Source: an uncultured bacterium
GTDB lineage: Bacteria; Cyanobacteriota; Vampirovibrionia; Gastranaerophilales; Gastranaerophilaceae
DNA: 35,269 bases
Reading direction: 5' to 3'
NCBI GenBank assembly: GCA_949286885.1
Contig: CASEEG010000024.1
Location: 1-35,269, forward strand
The notes under the pieces are model-generated. The model saw nothing but the letters and a program-made list of their open reading frames with translations, did no database searches and had not been told where the DNA came from. Positions 22,807-31,015 of this stretch are shown one piece after another. Position 1 is the stretch's first letter; every line of letters starts with the position of its first letter. The position numbers and the translations under genes are program-made.

Positions 22807-24467
22807 ATGGTCATATTTTTTGATCGTAGCTGCCTGTGAAAAGTAATTGCAAATCTGTGTGCTTCGTCTCTTATTCTTTGGAACAGATGAAGAGCCGGGG
22901 AATTAACGGGGAAAACAACCGGTTTAGATTGATTTGACAAGAAAACCTCTTCCTCTCGCTTAGCTAAAGAAACAATGTCCAAATCTAATCCCATTTCATT
23001 CATAACTTCAATTACACTTGAAAGCTGTCCTTTTCCTCCGTCAATAATTATAAGATCAGGTGGGGGAACATCGCCATTTTTAATGCGTCTAAAACGCCTC
23101 TTTAATATCTCGCGCATACTTTTAAAATCATCAACCTCACCTTTTTTTATAGTTTTTAGCTTGTATTTTCTATATTTTGATTTCTTAGGCATACCATTTT
23201 CGAAACAAACACCTGAAGCTACAGTATTTGTTCCTTGTGTATGTGAAATATCGTAACATTCAATGACATGGGGGAATTTTTTCAAATTTAGCTTTTCCAT
23301 TAAATATGTTCCGACCTCATTATATTCATTTTGTATATTTGATAATTCCTTCAACTTCGCTTGTTCAAGATTAAATTCTGCAGTATTTTGCGCCATTTGA
23401 AGCATTTCTTTGTCACGGGCGGATTTTGCAACATTAATTTTTACACTTTTGCCAAGTCTGCCACTGAGCCATTTCTCATATAATTCAAGGTCATCAAGTT
23501 GATAAGATAATGTGATTTTTGTGGGAATTTCGGTATCTGTAATTATTGCGTAATATTCCCTTAAAACAGCTTGGATTATTTCACTGGGATCTTCAGATGA
23601 AGAATTTGCATAATGACTAAAGGCAAAATCCTTCTTGTTGATTAATCTACCTTGTCTGACTTGTAAAATTGTTGCACAATGAAGATTATCGGATTTTACA
23701 ATCCCTACAAAATCCTGATTGATTTTTGTATTTTCACTGACAACCTTCTGTTTTTCCATGGTTTTTTTTATATCGTTATAACTGTCACGATATCTTGCGG
23801 CTTTCTCAAATTCTAAATTATCACTCGCACTTTTCATTTCACATTCGAGCACTTTAAGTAATTCATTTTGCCTGCCCGACAAAAACAGTTCAACATCATT
23901 TAATATTTTTTTGTATTCATCACTTGATATAAGCTTCTGACATGGAGCACAACACTGACCAATATCATAATACAGGCAGGGACGGCTCTTGAATTTCGGG
24001 GTTTTACATTTTTTAAGCGGAAAAATTTTTCCCAATGTTTCAAGTGTACAATACATAGCGCGAGAATCGGTATAAGGACCAAAATACTTACCTTTCTGCA
24101 TGTTCTTGTTAGCTTTTCTAACTACGGTAATACGCGGATATTCTTCATCGGTTATAAGAAAATAAGGAAACTTTTTATCATCCTTAAGAAGTATGTTATA
24201 CTTTGGCTTATATTTTTTTATAAGTTCAGACTCCAAGATTAAAGCTTCTACCTCGGTATTAACAACAATACATTCAACGCGAGCAATCTGGGGCACCATA
24301 ACCTGAAGCTTTGGGGAATCTTTCTTCCCGACAAAATAACTGTTAACACGATTGTAAAGATTTTTTGCTTTACCAATATATATAATCTCACCGGTATTAT
24401 CAAAATACTGATAACAACCGGGAAGCTTGGGCATTAGCTTTATTTGTTGTCTGATATCAGTGCTCAT
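22803..24467 (-). CDS. uvrC: Excinuclease ABC subunit C lacking the C-terminal HhH domain
   Basis: UvrC makes the two incisions of nucleotide-excision repair. 554 aa, against about 600 in most bacteria. Present: the GIY-YIG nuclease (about 8-90; GCYQYF, EIIYIGKAKNLYNRV), a Cys cluster (CLYYDIGQCCAPC, about 165), the UVR motif (EFEKAARYRDSYNDI), and the RNase-H-like nuclease with ECYDISHTQG, LIIIDGGKGQL and IRDEAHRFAITFHR. It then stops after LRSKNMTI, where the tandem helix-hairpin-helix domain should follow. In the same frame beyond the stop there is no HhH-like sequence. Start: ATG 24467 overlaps the DUF192 stop by 11 nt; no clear Shine-Dalgarno sequence. Confidence 0.93.
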   Translation of the reverse strand: MSTDIRQQIKLMPKLPGCYQYFDNTGEIIYIGKAKNLYNRVNSYFVGKKDSPKLQVMVPQIARVECIVVNTEVEALILESELIKKYKPKYNILLKDDKKFPYFLITDEEYPRITVVRKANKNMQKGKYFGPYTDSRAMYCTLETLGKIFPLKKCKTPKFKSRPCLYYDIGQCCAPCQKLISSDEYKKILNDVELFLSGRQNELLKVLECEMKSASDNLEFEKAARYRDSYNDIKKTMEKQKVVSENTKINQDFVGIVKSDNLHCATILQVRQGRLINKKDFAFSHYANSSSEDPSEIIQAVLREYYAIITDTEIPTKITLSYQLDDLELYEKWLSGRLGKSVKINVAKSARDKEMLQMAQNTAEFNLEQAKLKELSNIQNEYNEVGTYLMEKLNLKKFPHVIECYDISHTQGTNTVASGVCFENGMPKKSKYRKYKLKTIKKGEVDDFKSMREILKRRFRRIKNGDVPPPDLIIIDGGKGQLSSVIEVMNEMGLDLDIVSLAKREEEVFLSNQSKPVVFPVNSPALHLFQRIRDEAHRFAITFHRQLRSKNMTI

Positions 24468-24801
24468 CAATATACATTTTATCACCAATTTTAATATCTA
24501 AAAATACATTTACAATTTCAACCGCAAATTTTGCACCAAAAACAGGTTTTAAAATTAAAAAAGGTGGAATATTATTTTTGTAAGCGATTACATTGTAATT
24601 ACCATCCAGAAACACAACATCAAATCTGAAAAAACAGAAAAGTGAATGGATCCAAAAGGCATTTTTAAAAATAAGGATTTTTTTGCCCTTTGGTTTAGGC
24701 TGAAACATTAACCCCAAAAATCTTTTTAGAAAGGACTCTTGCAGGAATACATCCGCTATAATTGGTTTATTGTTTAAAAATATTTTAATATTTCTATTCA
24801 T
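24457..24801 (-). CDS. DUF192 family protein
   Basis: 114 aa. The fold-defining stretches are ADVFLQESFLKRFLGLMFQ (about 16-34; RGLM in most members, here RFLGLM), the IHSLFCFFRFDVVFLDGNYNV segment (about 51-71), and the C-terminal KFAVEIVNVFLDIKIGDKM, where other DUF192 proteins have the very similar A-EL--G----G-G-KV pattern. Family role is unknown, though many members are exported; no signal peptide is visible here. It is translated into uvrC with an 11-nt overlap, so the two are in one operon, which does not make them related in function. Confidence 0.85.
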   Translation of the reverse strand: MNRNIKIFLNNKPIIADVFLQESFLKRFLGLMFQPKPKGKKILIFKNAFWIHSLFCFFRFDVVFLDGNYNVIAYKNNIPPFLILKPVFGAKFAVEIVNVFLDIKIGDKMYIDEH

Positions 24802-24825
24802 GACACTAGTATTTTTAGAAACATC

Positions 24826-24834
24826 TGATATAAT
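24826..24834 (+). promoter_or_regulatory. Extended -10 upstream of the 93-aa gene
   Basis: TGATATAAT (hexamer 24829-24834); no good -35. The leader would be about 85 nt and ends with a small hairpin TGCC-AAGGA-GGCA that places the ribosome site in its loop. Confidence 0.4.
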
Positions 24835-24927
24835 AAAAATATAATACTATATATGTAGTAATAAATCAACGCATACAGAACGGAATTTCAATATAGCATA
24901 CATAACGCTGCCAAGGAGGCAAAATAT

Positions 24928-25209
24928 ATGATTCTTGAATACAAAATAGACGAACTCAATGTACAGAGTGCATGGCTTAAAACTCTTTATGATCTTGTGG
25001 ATGAATTAAATTGTAAGTGTCAAACATTTTTCGAGGAAAGTTACAATCCAAAAATGAAATGCTTTGGCTCAGTACGAATTGTGAAAATCATTGGCTCAAA
25101 CTCAATGTTAGGTTGGCTAAAATTAAGAATGGAGCGATATACACACTTTATAGATTCACTTAATTCACAGAGCACAAACTTTACAACCTCCTTCAACGAA
25201 GAAGAATAG
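24928..25209 (+). CDS. Small protein of unknown function (93 aa)
   Basis: Family not recognised. It is mixed alpha/beta, cytoplasmic by lack of signal or membrane segments. It contains cysteines at about 29, 31 (NCKCQTFF) and 45, and a basic motif (WLKLRMERYTHFID, about 63-76). The strongest ribosome site in the window (AAGGAGG, 6-9 nt before the ATG) supports it as a real, well-translated gene. It stands alone between its promoter and a bidirectional terminator. Confidence 0.75.
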   Translation: MILEYKIDELNVQSAWLKTLYDLVDELNCKCQTFFEESYNPKMKCFGSVRIVKIIGSNSMLGWLKLRMERYTHFIDSLNSQSTNFTTSFNEEE

Positions 25210-25216
25210 AGTACAC

Positions 25217-25243
25217 AAAAGCCGCCGACAACAGGCGGCTTTT
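25217..25243. terminator. Bidirectional terminator between the 93-aa gene and rplY
   Basis: A 10-bp stem AAAAGCCGCC/GGCGGCTTTT (25217-25226 with 25234-25243), loop of 7. The stem is flanked by A and T runs, so it works on both strands. Confidence 0.9.
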
Positions 25244-25254
25244 AACATGCAAAT

Positions 25255-25542
25255 CTACACCAACTTAAACTCGATGTTTAAGATTTGATTTGTTGAATAA
25301 TTTTTCTGCAGTTCTTTTATTACTACTTTAAATTTTTCCTTGTCAACGGCAAGCTCAATTACGGAATCTCTATTATTTCTCGTATTCATTTCAAACTCAT
25401 GTGCACAAATTTGAATATTCTTTGAGTCTATGCCTTTTCCATAAACAGTAGCAGGAACAAAGCCTTCGGCTCTCAACTGTCTTGGATTTTTATCGCTACT
25501 GCGTACCTGAGCGCTTAATTTGATGATGGTAGATTCTGCCAT
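25255..25542 (-). CDS. rplY: 50S ribosomal protein bL25, short form
   Basis: 95 aa, binds 5S rRNA. The conserved start is LSAQVRSSDKNPRQLRAEGFVPATVYG (as separate motifs: KNPRQLR, GFVPATVYGKG), then EFEMNTRNNRDSV, with the standard C-terminal KELQKNYSTNQILNIEF. It is the short E. coli-type form (94 aa) and lacks the C-terminal extension of the CTC/TL5 type. AGGAG precedes the ATG. Confidence 0.93.
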   Translation of the reverse strand: MAESTIIKLSAQVRSSDKNPRQLRAEGFVPATVYGKGIDSKNIQICAHEFEMNTRNNRDSVIELAVDKEKFKVVIKELQKNYSTNQILNIEFKLV

Positions 25543-25581
25543 TTTTATTTTCTCCTAAAATTATTACTTTAATGTTATTCT

Positions 25582-25609
25582 ATTATATGTAATAAAATAT
25601 AAAAAGCAA
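25582..25609 (-). promoter_or_regulatory. Promoter of rplY
   Basis: TATAAT (25582-25587, minus strand) with TTGCTT (25604-25609) and a 16-bp spacer. Confidence 0.5.
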
Positions 25610-25616
25610 TTTAACC

Positions 25617-26765
25617 ATGAAATTTATTTCAAAAAACTTTGTAGAGCAAGAAATTCAAAACGTCGGGTTTAGTCCTGATTACATACCGATAGCACTAAAC
25701 AAGCATAAATTTTTAAGTTTAAAAATTTATAATTTAAGGGCATTTGAAGCAAATATTCTAAAACAAACTGCACTAAGTTGTGATTGTGATTGTGCAATAC
25801 ACAAACATGCAGTCGAATGCAAAGTTGAAAAAACAGATTGCATACTCTCAGGTACAATTGCTCAAATTATTGACGTATCAAAAAAACTTAAAAAACAGCC
25901 TGAAAAACTTTGTTTGCACAATATTTCAAAAGAACTTATCAACCAAATATTTTTATATAAAAAACATTCAGAAACTAAAATAATGGGGATAATAAACCTT
26001 ACAGAGGACTCATTTTCTGATGGTAATGAATTTTTGGATATTAAAATTGCAAGTGCACAAGTAGACAAAATGATACTGGATGGCGCAAAAGTAATTGACG
26101 TAGGGGCGGAAAGCACACGACCAAATGCAGACGATATTTCCTCGCAAACACAAATAACCAGAATAATGCCGCTACTTGAATATATTAAACAAAAGTTTCC
26201 ACAAATCTCCGTAAGTATTGATACCAGAAGCTCGATTGTTGCTGAATATGCATTAAAAAACGGTGCTGACATAATAAATGATGTTTCAGGATTAAAATTT
26301 GATAGGAATATGGCTGATACGATAGCAAAATTTAATGCAAAAGTTGTCATAATGCATTCACGTTCAACCCCAAAAAACATGGACAATATGTGTATTTACA
26401 AAAATTTAATTGATGAAGTTTATATGGAACTGAAAGAACAGTGTGACTATGCAAAAAATAAGGGAGTTGAAGCTGAAAATATCATAATAGATGTCGGCTT
26501 TGGTTTTGCAAAAAATTTCGAACAAAATATAGAATTATTAAAAAGGATTTGCGAGTTCAAAAGCTTGGGCTACGAAATATTATCAGGCGTATCAAGAAAA
26601 AGATTTGTTCAAAAACTTGCACAAGTAGAAAATCCAAAAGAAGCAGATGAAATGAGCTCCTTAATTGCAGCCTACCTTTCTTCAAAAGGAATTGATTACA
26701 TAAGAGCACATAATGTCAAAAAAACAGCGAGTGCAATAAAATTGGGAAAAATTTTTAATCTATAA
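25617..26765 (+). CDS. folP: Dihydropteroate synthase with a Cys/His-containing N-terminal domain
   Basis: It condenses p-aminobenzoate with the pterin pyrophosphate in folate synthesis and is the sulfonamide target. 382 aa. The synthase barrel occupies about 120-382: IMGIINLTEDSFSDG (122-136), DGAKVIDVGAESTRPNA, SVSIDTRSSIV, NGADIINDVSG, VVIMHSR and a late KRFVQKL region. About 120 residues precede it, like the long FolP of Helicobacter pylori (about 380 aa). That N-terminal part contains SCDCDCAIHKHAVEC (54-68), a Cys/His cluster that could bind metal (inference). No Shine-Dalgarno sequence. It overlaps the convergent YkgJ-type gene by 11 bp. Confidence 0.93.
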   Translation: MKFISKNFVEQEIQNVGFSPDYIPIALNKHKFLSLKIYNLRAFEANILKQTALSCDCDCAIHKHAVECKVEKTDCILSGTIAQIIDVSKKLKKQPEKLCLHNISKELINQIFLYKKHSETKIMGIINLTEDSFSDGNEFLDIKIASAQVDKMILDGAKVIDVGAESTRPNADDISSQTQITRIMPLLEYIKQKFPQISVSIDTRSSIVAEYALKNGADIINDVSGLKFDRNMADTIAKFNAKVVIMHSRSTPKNMDNMCIYKNLIDEVYMELKEQCDYAKNKGVEAENIIIDVGFGFAKNFEQNIELLKRICEFKSLGYEILSGVSRKRFVQKLAQVENPKEADEMSSLIAAYLSSKGIDYIRAHNVKKTASAIKLGKIFNL

Positions 26766-27201
26766 AAAATTTACAGTCATTACCTTTTTTTGATTTCATG
26801 ACTTTATCTAGAACTTCTGAAAAAGGAATAATCGGGGTAAATTTATAACCACAGTTTTCACTCAAATCTGCACCCATTGTAAAAATTTCTTCTTGGGGAT
26901 AATCTCGGCAAATCCTATCTCTTTTTTTATGATTTTTGCAAAGTCTGGTTTTAGGATCAAGCTGCTTACAACGAAAAATCAAACCGGTATCATCCTTGCC
27001 GATAACCTCAAGATCTGTATAAAAAGCATGTAAATTTTGTAATTTTTTGAAATTATCTTCATCTTTTAAAATTTTTTTTCCATGCTTTACATAAATTTTT
27101 TCACAACAACGCCCGCAACGATTACACTTTCCGCTGCGAAAATATTTCCTACCCAGAATATTCAGGTAATAAAACCGTCTTAAACTACGAAGCAATTGCA
27201 T
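26755..27201 (-). CDS. YkgJ-family cysteine-cluster protein
   Basis: 148 aa. The signature KCNRCGRCC (about 25-33) and the later CKQLDPKTRLCKNHKKRDRI plus CRDYP are the CxxCxxxCC and C-x8-C-type clusters of PF03692, thought to bind Fe-S or zinc. The first 24 residues are basic and hydrophobic (RSLRRFYYLNILGRKYF). Function of the family is unsettled. It starts inside the end of the upstream gene (17-bp overlap) and is probably translated from the same mRNA. It overlaps folP at the 3' end. Confidence 0.85.
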   Translation of the reverse strand: MQLLRSLRRFYYLNILGRKYFRSGKCNRCGRCCEKIYVKHGKKILKDEDNFKKLQNLHAFYTDLEVIGKDDTGLIFRCKQLDPKTRLCKNHKKRDRICRDYPQEEIFTMGADLSENCGYKFTPIIPFSEVLDKVMKSKKGNDCKFFID

Positions 27202-27517
27202 TTAAAAAGTCTTCATTTGATAACAATGAAAAAATTGCTTCGTCATCATCTATAGAGATTTCTCCATCTAAGGCTTTAGATAATACGAGAGCATCAGCAC
27301 TATTATCGTCTAAATCACTTAAAGCGAGCTTTGTAAATTTTTGTACATCTCGTTCTCTCTCATACAATTTAATTGCTGCATCGGAAATATTTGACTCATC
27401 TACAAATAAACCACTATTATCATTTTCGGATATATTTGACAGGCCAAGAGAAGAAATCTTACCGATACTATTCTGAGATATTGCCTCGTTTCTGTCATTA
27501 GAGATTCTATCCAGCAT
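27185..27517 (-). CDS. Small acidic protein, unknown function
   Basis: 110 aa, strongly acidic, Ser/Asp/Asn-rich, no signal or membrane segment. The N-terminal half looks disordered; the C-terminal half looks helical, with ISDAAIKLYERERDVQKF (about 44-61) and ALVLSKALDGEISIDDDEAI (about 76-95). The second segment faintly resembles the end of FlgM-type anti-sigma-28 proteins, but I would not assign it on this. It overlaps the YkgJ-type gene by 17 bp and lies 76 nt after the CHAP gene in the same direction. A weak AAGG ribosome site is present. Confidence 0.65.
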   Translation of the reverse strand: MLDRISNDRNEAISQNSIGKISSLGLSNISENDNSGLFVDESNISDAAIKLYERERDVQKFTKLALSDLDDNSADALVLSKALDGEISIDDDEAIFSLLSNEDFLNAIAS

Positions 27518-27593
27518 GTCCCAAGTCCTTATTCATACACATGTATAGTATGCAATATTTAGAGCAAAATTGTATCAATCTAAAGGTCTATTT

Positions 27594-28616
27594 TTACAAA
27601 GCATTCATAAGTACAAAACCCGACAAAGTACTACTGTCGGCACTGTAATGTTTTGTTTTAACAGCATCACCGGAATTACCTTCGACCGTATCAAAACTAC
27701 CGTCAGGGTATACTTTAGTTACAATACCCGTATGCGACTTACCCTCTTTTTCAATCATAATATCACCGGGTTTAACATATGTTGCAATCAGTTGCGCTTT
27801 ATCATCAGAAGATAATGTGTCAAGATAAATGCCATTATCTTCACCCCAGCTGCGCAGAGTACTTACGGAAGATGAGCCAAATCCCGAAGGAACTTCAAGC
27901 CCTTTGGCCTCATATGCTCTTTTAATAACAGTTGAAACAAAATCAGCACACCAAGCATGTGTTGCACCTTCTCGAGAAAATTCTGCATTACCTTGCTCAT
28001 CAGAATTTATAACCCCTACAAAAGACAAGCCCATTTGTGCAGACAATTCACCAACTTCGGAATTAGTATCAAGAGAGAACAGATCCAAGGAAGAACCGTC
28101 ATAAGTTGACATAAGTGCGGTATTTTGGTCAGATAAAGCTTGAATTTGCTCTATCGCAAGACTTGTAGAAGCAGCTTCCTGTTCCATTTTTAATTGGGTA
28201 TTAGAAATTGCAATGCCTAAAGATTGTATTTGAGAATATATTTCGAACTTAGAATTGCTAATGCTGGAAAAATCTGATAAAATCGATGCAGCATCTACTT
28301 GGGGGTCTAACATTTTGGACATAAGTGCAGTTCTTTGTGATTCAAGATTTTTTAGTTCAAGTTTCAAATTTGCAATTTGCATTTCATACTGCTCAATCTG
28401 TTTCTGATATGTATCTTGAGCTAGCTGACTTTGCTTTTGAAGTAATGCAACCTGTTCATCTTCACTATCAATGTCCAAAGACATAAGTTCATCTTCAGAA
28501 GTCGAATAAGCAGATTGAGCGTCAGTCCAAACACCTGCACTTGTACTTGCTGCAGAGTCTGCGGCCTGAGTAGGGTAAGTAGTAGTATAATAAGATGTGC
28601 CAGTTATTTTTGTCAT
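27594..28616 (-). CDS. Coiled-coil protein with C-terminal CHAP-type amidase/peptidase domain
   Basis: 340 aa. Residues 1-45 are Ser/Thr/Tyr/Ala-rich and carry no Sec signal. About 50-170 form heptad-rich helices (LLQKQSQLAQDTYQKQIEQ; MQIANLKLELKNLESQ). The CHAP domain is about 205-340: the nucleophile Cys223 in HAWCADFVSTV, His295 in SHTGIVT, and Glu312/Asn314 in TVEGNSGD are the expected Cys-His-polar triad. CHAP enzymes cut peptidoglycan cross-bridges or stem amides. The lack of a signal suggests either a cytoplasmic protein or a non-Sec route. AGGG lies 6 nt before the ATG. Confidence 0.82.
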   Translation of the reverse strand: MTKITGTSYYTTTYPTQAADSAASTSAGVWTDAQSAYSTSEDELMSLDIDSEDEQVALLQKQSQLAQDTYQKQIEQYEMQIANLKLELKNLESQRTALMSKMLDPQVDAASILSDFSSISNSKFEIYSQIQSLGIAISNTQLKMEQEAASTSLAIEQIQALSDQNTALMSTYDGSSLDLFSLDTNSEVGELSAQMGLSFVGVINSDEQGNAEFSREGATHAWCADFVSTVIKRAYEAKGLEVPSGFGSSSVSTLRSWGEDNGIYLDTLSSDDKAQLIATYVKPGDIMIEKEGKSHTGIVTKVYPDGSFDTVEGNSGDAVKTKHYSADSSTLSGFVLMNAL

Positions 28617-28699
28617 ATCAATCCCTTGTCTTATATATATTATCGATTTTTAAAACAAAAACTTAAATAAATATTAAGAATGGTAAAGTAAAATTTTTG

Positions 28700-28708
28700 T
28701 GATATATT
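28700..28708 (+). promoter_or_regulatory. Extended -10 of gpmI
   Basis: TGATATATT (hexamer 28703-28708), no good -35; transcription would start about 18 nt before the ATG, after which AAAGG lies 8 nt upstream of it. Confidence 0.45.
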
Positions 28709-28732
28709 AAGTTTGTAAGAAAGGTAAAAATT

Positions 28733-30262
28733 ATGAAAGATAAAAAGCGCGTATTACTTTGCATCCTTGACGGATGGGGCATTTCAACAGATACAAAATA
28801 TAATGCAATATCAAAGGGCAACACCCCGAACTTTGACAGTTTTATGGCAACTATGCCACACACGCAAATCTACGCAGATGGTAACAACGTGGGTTTACCA
28901 AAAGGGCAGATGGGCAATTCAGAAGTCGGACACCTCAATATAGGTGCAGGAAGGATAGTATATCAAGAATTAACCAGAATAAATAAAGCAATAGAAGATG
29001 AAACTTTCTTCAAAAACGAAGAATTTACAAATGCAATAAATCATGTTAAAAAGTACAATTCCTCACTGCACATATACGGGCTTGTATCGACAGGAGGCGT
29101 ACATAGCTCAATTGAACATTTAAAAGCACTTATCAAGTTGGCGGCAGAAAAAGGCTTGAAGAATGTATATGTACATGCTTTTTTGGATGGACGTGACACT
29201 CCACCACAAAGCGCCGCAATCTTTCTAAAAGAAATCGAAGAAACACTTAAAGCATACAATCTGCCGCCTATTGCATCAGTTATAGGCAGATACTGGGTTA
29301 TGGACAGAGATAAACGCTGGGAAAGAGTTGAAAGAGCTTACAACGCATTATTATTTGGAGAAGGAAACAAAGCAAATAGCGCGCTTGAAGGTTTAGAAAG
29401 TTCATATAAAAACGGAAAAAATGATGAATTTGTTGAACCTATCGTCATAGGCGGCAAAAGAATAGAAGACAATGATTCAATTATTTTCTTCAACTACAGA
29501 CCGGACAGGGCAAGAGAAATCACAAGCGCAATAGCATTAAATGATTTTGCAGGTTTCAACCGCAAAGAAGTAAGAAAAAACTTGTATTATGTATGTATGA
29601 CCCAATACGACGAAACATTCCCACTACCCATTGCATTTAGACCGGAAAAACTCACAAACATTCTCGGACAAGTGCTTGATGACAACAATATTAAAGAATT
29701 CAGAACAGCAGAGACAGAAAAATATGCACACATAACATTTTTCTTTAACGGCGGAGAAGAAAATCCTTTTAAACTGGAAACAAGAAAGTTGGTGGCTTCA
29801 CCCAAAGTTGCCACATATGACCTCAAACCAGAAATGAGCGCTTATGAAGTTTGCAACAATGTGCTTGAAGCCATAGATGATGATGAATATGCTTTTATTC
29901 TTGTAAATTTTGCAAATCCAGATATGGTTGGGCACACAGGAGTAATGGAAGCGGCAATTAAAGCCGTTGAAGCCGTTGACGACTGTGTAGGCAAAATTGC
30001 CAAGAAAGCACTTGAGAAAAATATAGAGATGATAATCACTGCAGACCATGGTAATGCGGAATGGATGTACAACGAGCAGACAAAATCGCCGCAAACAGCT
30101 CACACTACAAACCCTGTACCATTTATCCTGGTTACAACTGATATGAATGGCGTCAAACTGAAAAATACCGGTGCGCTTTGTGATATTGCACCAACAGTAC
30201 TGGATTTACTTGGTATCAAAAAACCGGAAGAAATGACAGGCGAAAGCTTGATAACACATTAA
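28733..30262 (+). CDS. gpmI: 2,3-bisphosphoglycerate-independent phosphoglycerate mutase
   Basis: It interconverts 3- and 2-phosphoglycerate in glycolysis, using two manganese ions. 509 aa, typical. The alkaline-phosphatase-like core shows CILDGWG (Asp13), the phosphoserine in MGNSEVGHLNIGAGR (Ser63), HAFLDGRDTPPQSA, GRYWVMDRDKRWERV, the metal/substrate RPDRARE segment, and ITADHGNAEWM near residue 440. AAAGG is 8 nt before the ATG. It is a single-gene unit with its own promoter and terminator. Confidence 0.97.
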   Translation: MKDKKRVLLCILDGWGISTDTKYNAISKGNTPNFDSFMATMPHTQIYADGNNVGLPKGQMGNSEVGHLNIGAGRIVYQELTRINKAIEDETFFKNEEFTNAINHVKKYNSSLHIYGLVSTGGVHSSIEHLKALIKLAAEKGLKNVYVHAFLDGRDTPPQSAAIFLKEIEETLKAYNLPPIASVIGRYWVMDRDKRWERVERAYNALLFGEGNKANSALEGLESSYKNGKNDEFVEPIVIGGKRIEDNDSIIFFNYRPDRAREITSAIALNDFAGFNRKEVRKNLYYVCMTQYDETFPLPIAFRPEKLTNILGQVLDDNNIKEFRTAETEKYAHITFFFNGGEENPFKLETRKLVASPKVATYDLKPEMSAYEVCNNVLEAIDDDEYAFILVNFANPDMVGHTGVMEAAIKAVEAVDDCVGKIAKKALEKNIEMIITADHGNAEWMYNEQTKSPQTAHTTNPVPFILVTTDMNGVKLKNTGALCDIAPTVLDLLGIKKPEEMTGESLITH

Positions 30263-30290
30263 AAAAGTCCGCAACTATGCGGACTTTTTT
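30261..30290. terminator. Bidirectional terminator between gpmI and lgt
   Basis: A 13-bp stem AAAAAAGTCCGCA/TGCGGACTTTTTT (30261-30273 with 30278-30290). The 4-nt loop includes the lgt stop codon (30275-30277). Confidence 0.9.
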
Positions 30291-31015
30291 TTAGAACAAT
30301 ATAAACAACCACAAACTCCAACAACAAAGACAAGAGCGGAAACTATTTGTGCTATTGGAATGCTACAAACATTTAAAACACTATCTGTTCTTATGCCTTC
30401 AATCACAAATCTGCCAACAGAGTATAGCACTAAATATAAAAAGAATATCATGCCGGCATGATATTCTTTTGTATTGCGCAAAAAGTAAACCAAAATAGTA
30501 AAAACAAGCAAACACCAGAGTGACTCATATAAAAAAGTCGGATGAAAATAATCGAATGAATAATATTGGATTGGTCTATACTGCGGCAATATATAGAGCT
30601 TCCAAGGTAAATTACAAGGTACGCCAAAAGCTTCCGAATTAAAAAAATTACCCCAACGTCCAATAGCCTGTGCAAAAACCAAACCAAATGAAATAACATC
30701 AGCATAAGGCAGTATGGGCATTTTACGCTTTTTGAAATAGAACAAGCCTGCAAGAATTCCACCCAAAATTGCCCCATGGATGGAAATTCCGCCATGCCAT
30801 ATAGCCGGTATTTCAGTAGGATGAATGGAATAATAATCAAGATTTAGAACAACATAATACAAACGAGCAAAAACCACACCGAAAATTATCATAATCGGCA
30901 AAAAATCAAACAAAACGTCTCTATCGACATTTTTGTAAAATCTTTTTGCCATAAAATTAGAAATAAAAATACCAGTAAGTATGGCGCAAAACATAACAAC
31001 ACCATACATTTTCAC
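30275..31015 (-). CDS. lgt: Prolipoprotein diacylglyceryl transferase
   Basis: It adds diacylglycerol from phosphatidylglycerol to the lipobox Cys of lipoproteins in the inner membrane. 246 aa, about seven membrane segments. The conserved GGISIHGAILGG (75-86; His80) and GRWGNFFNSEAFG (119-131; Arg120, Asn123) carry the catalytic residues; YESLWCLL and VGRFVIEGIRTDS near the end also match. Its ATG overlaps the stop of the TPR lipoprotein gene (ATGA), so translation is coupled. Shorter than E. coli Lgt (291 aa) but within range. Confidence 0.95.
   Translation of the reverse strand: MKMYGVVMFCAILTGIFISNFMAKRFYKNVDRDVLFDFLPIMIIFGVVFARLYYVVLNLDYYSIHPTEIPAIWHGGISIHGAILGGILAGLFYFKKRKMPILPYADVISFGLVFAQAIGRWGNFFNSEAFGVPCNLPWKLYILPQYRPIQYYSFDYFHPTFLYESLWCLLVFTILVYFLRNTKEYHAGMIFFLYLVLYSVGRFVIEGIRTDSVLNVCSIPIAQIVSALVFVVGVCGCLYCSKKKSA

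Noticed and set aside
27185-27517. FlgM-like anti-sigma factor
   Set aside because: Only a faint resemblance in a helical stretch; no flagellar gene lies in the window.
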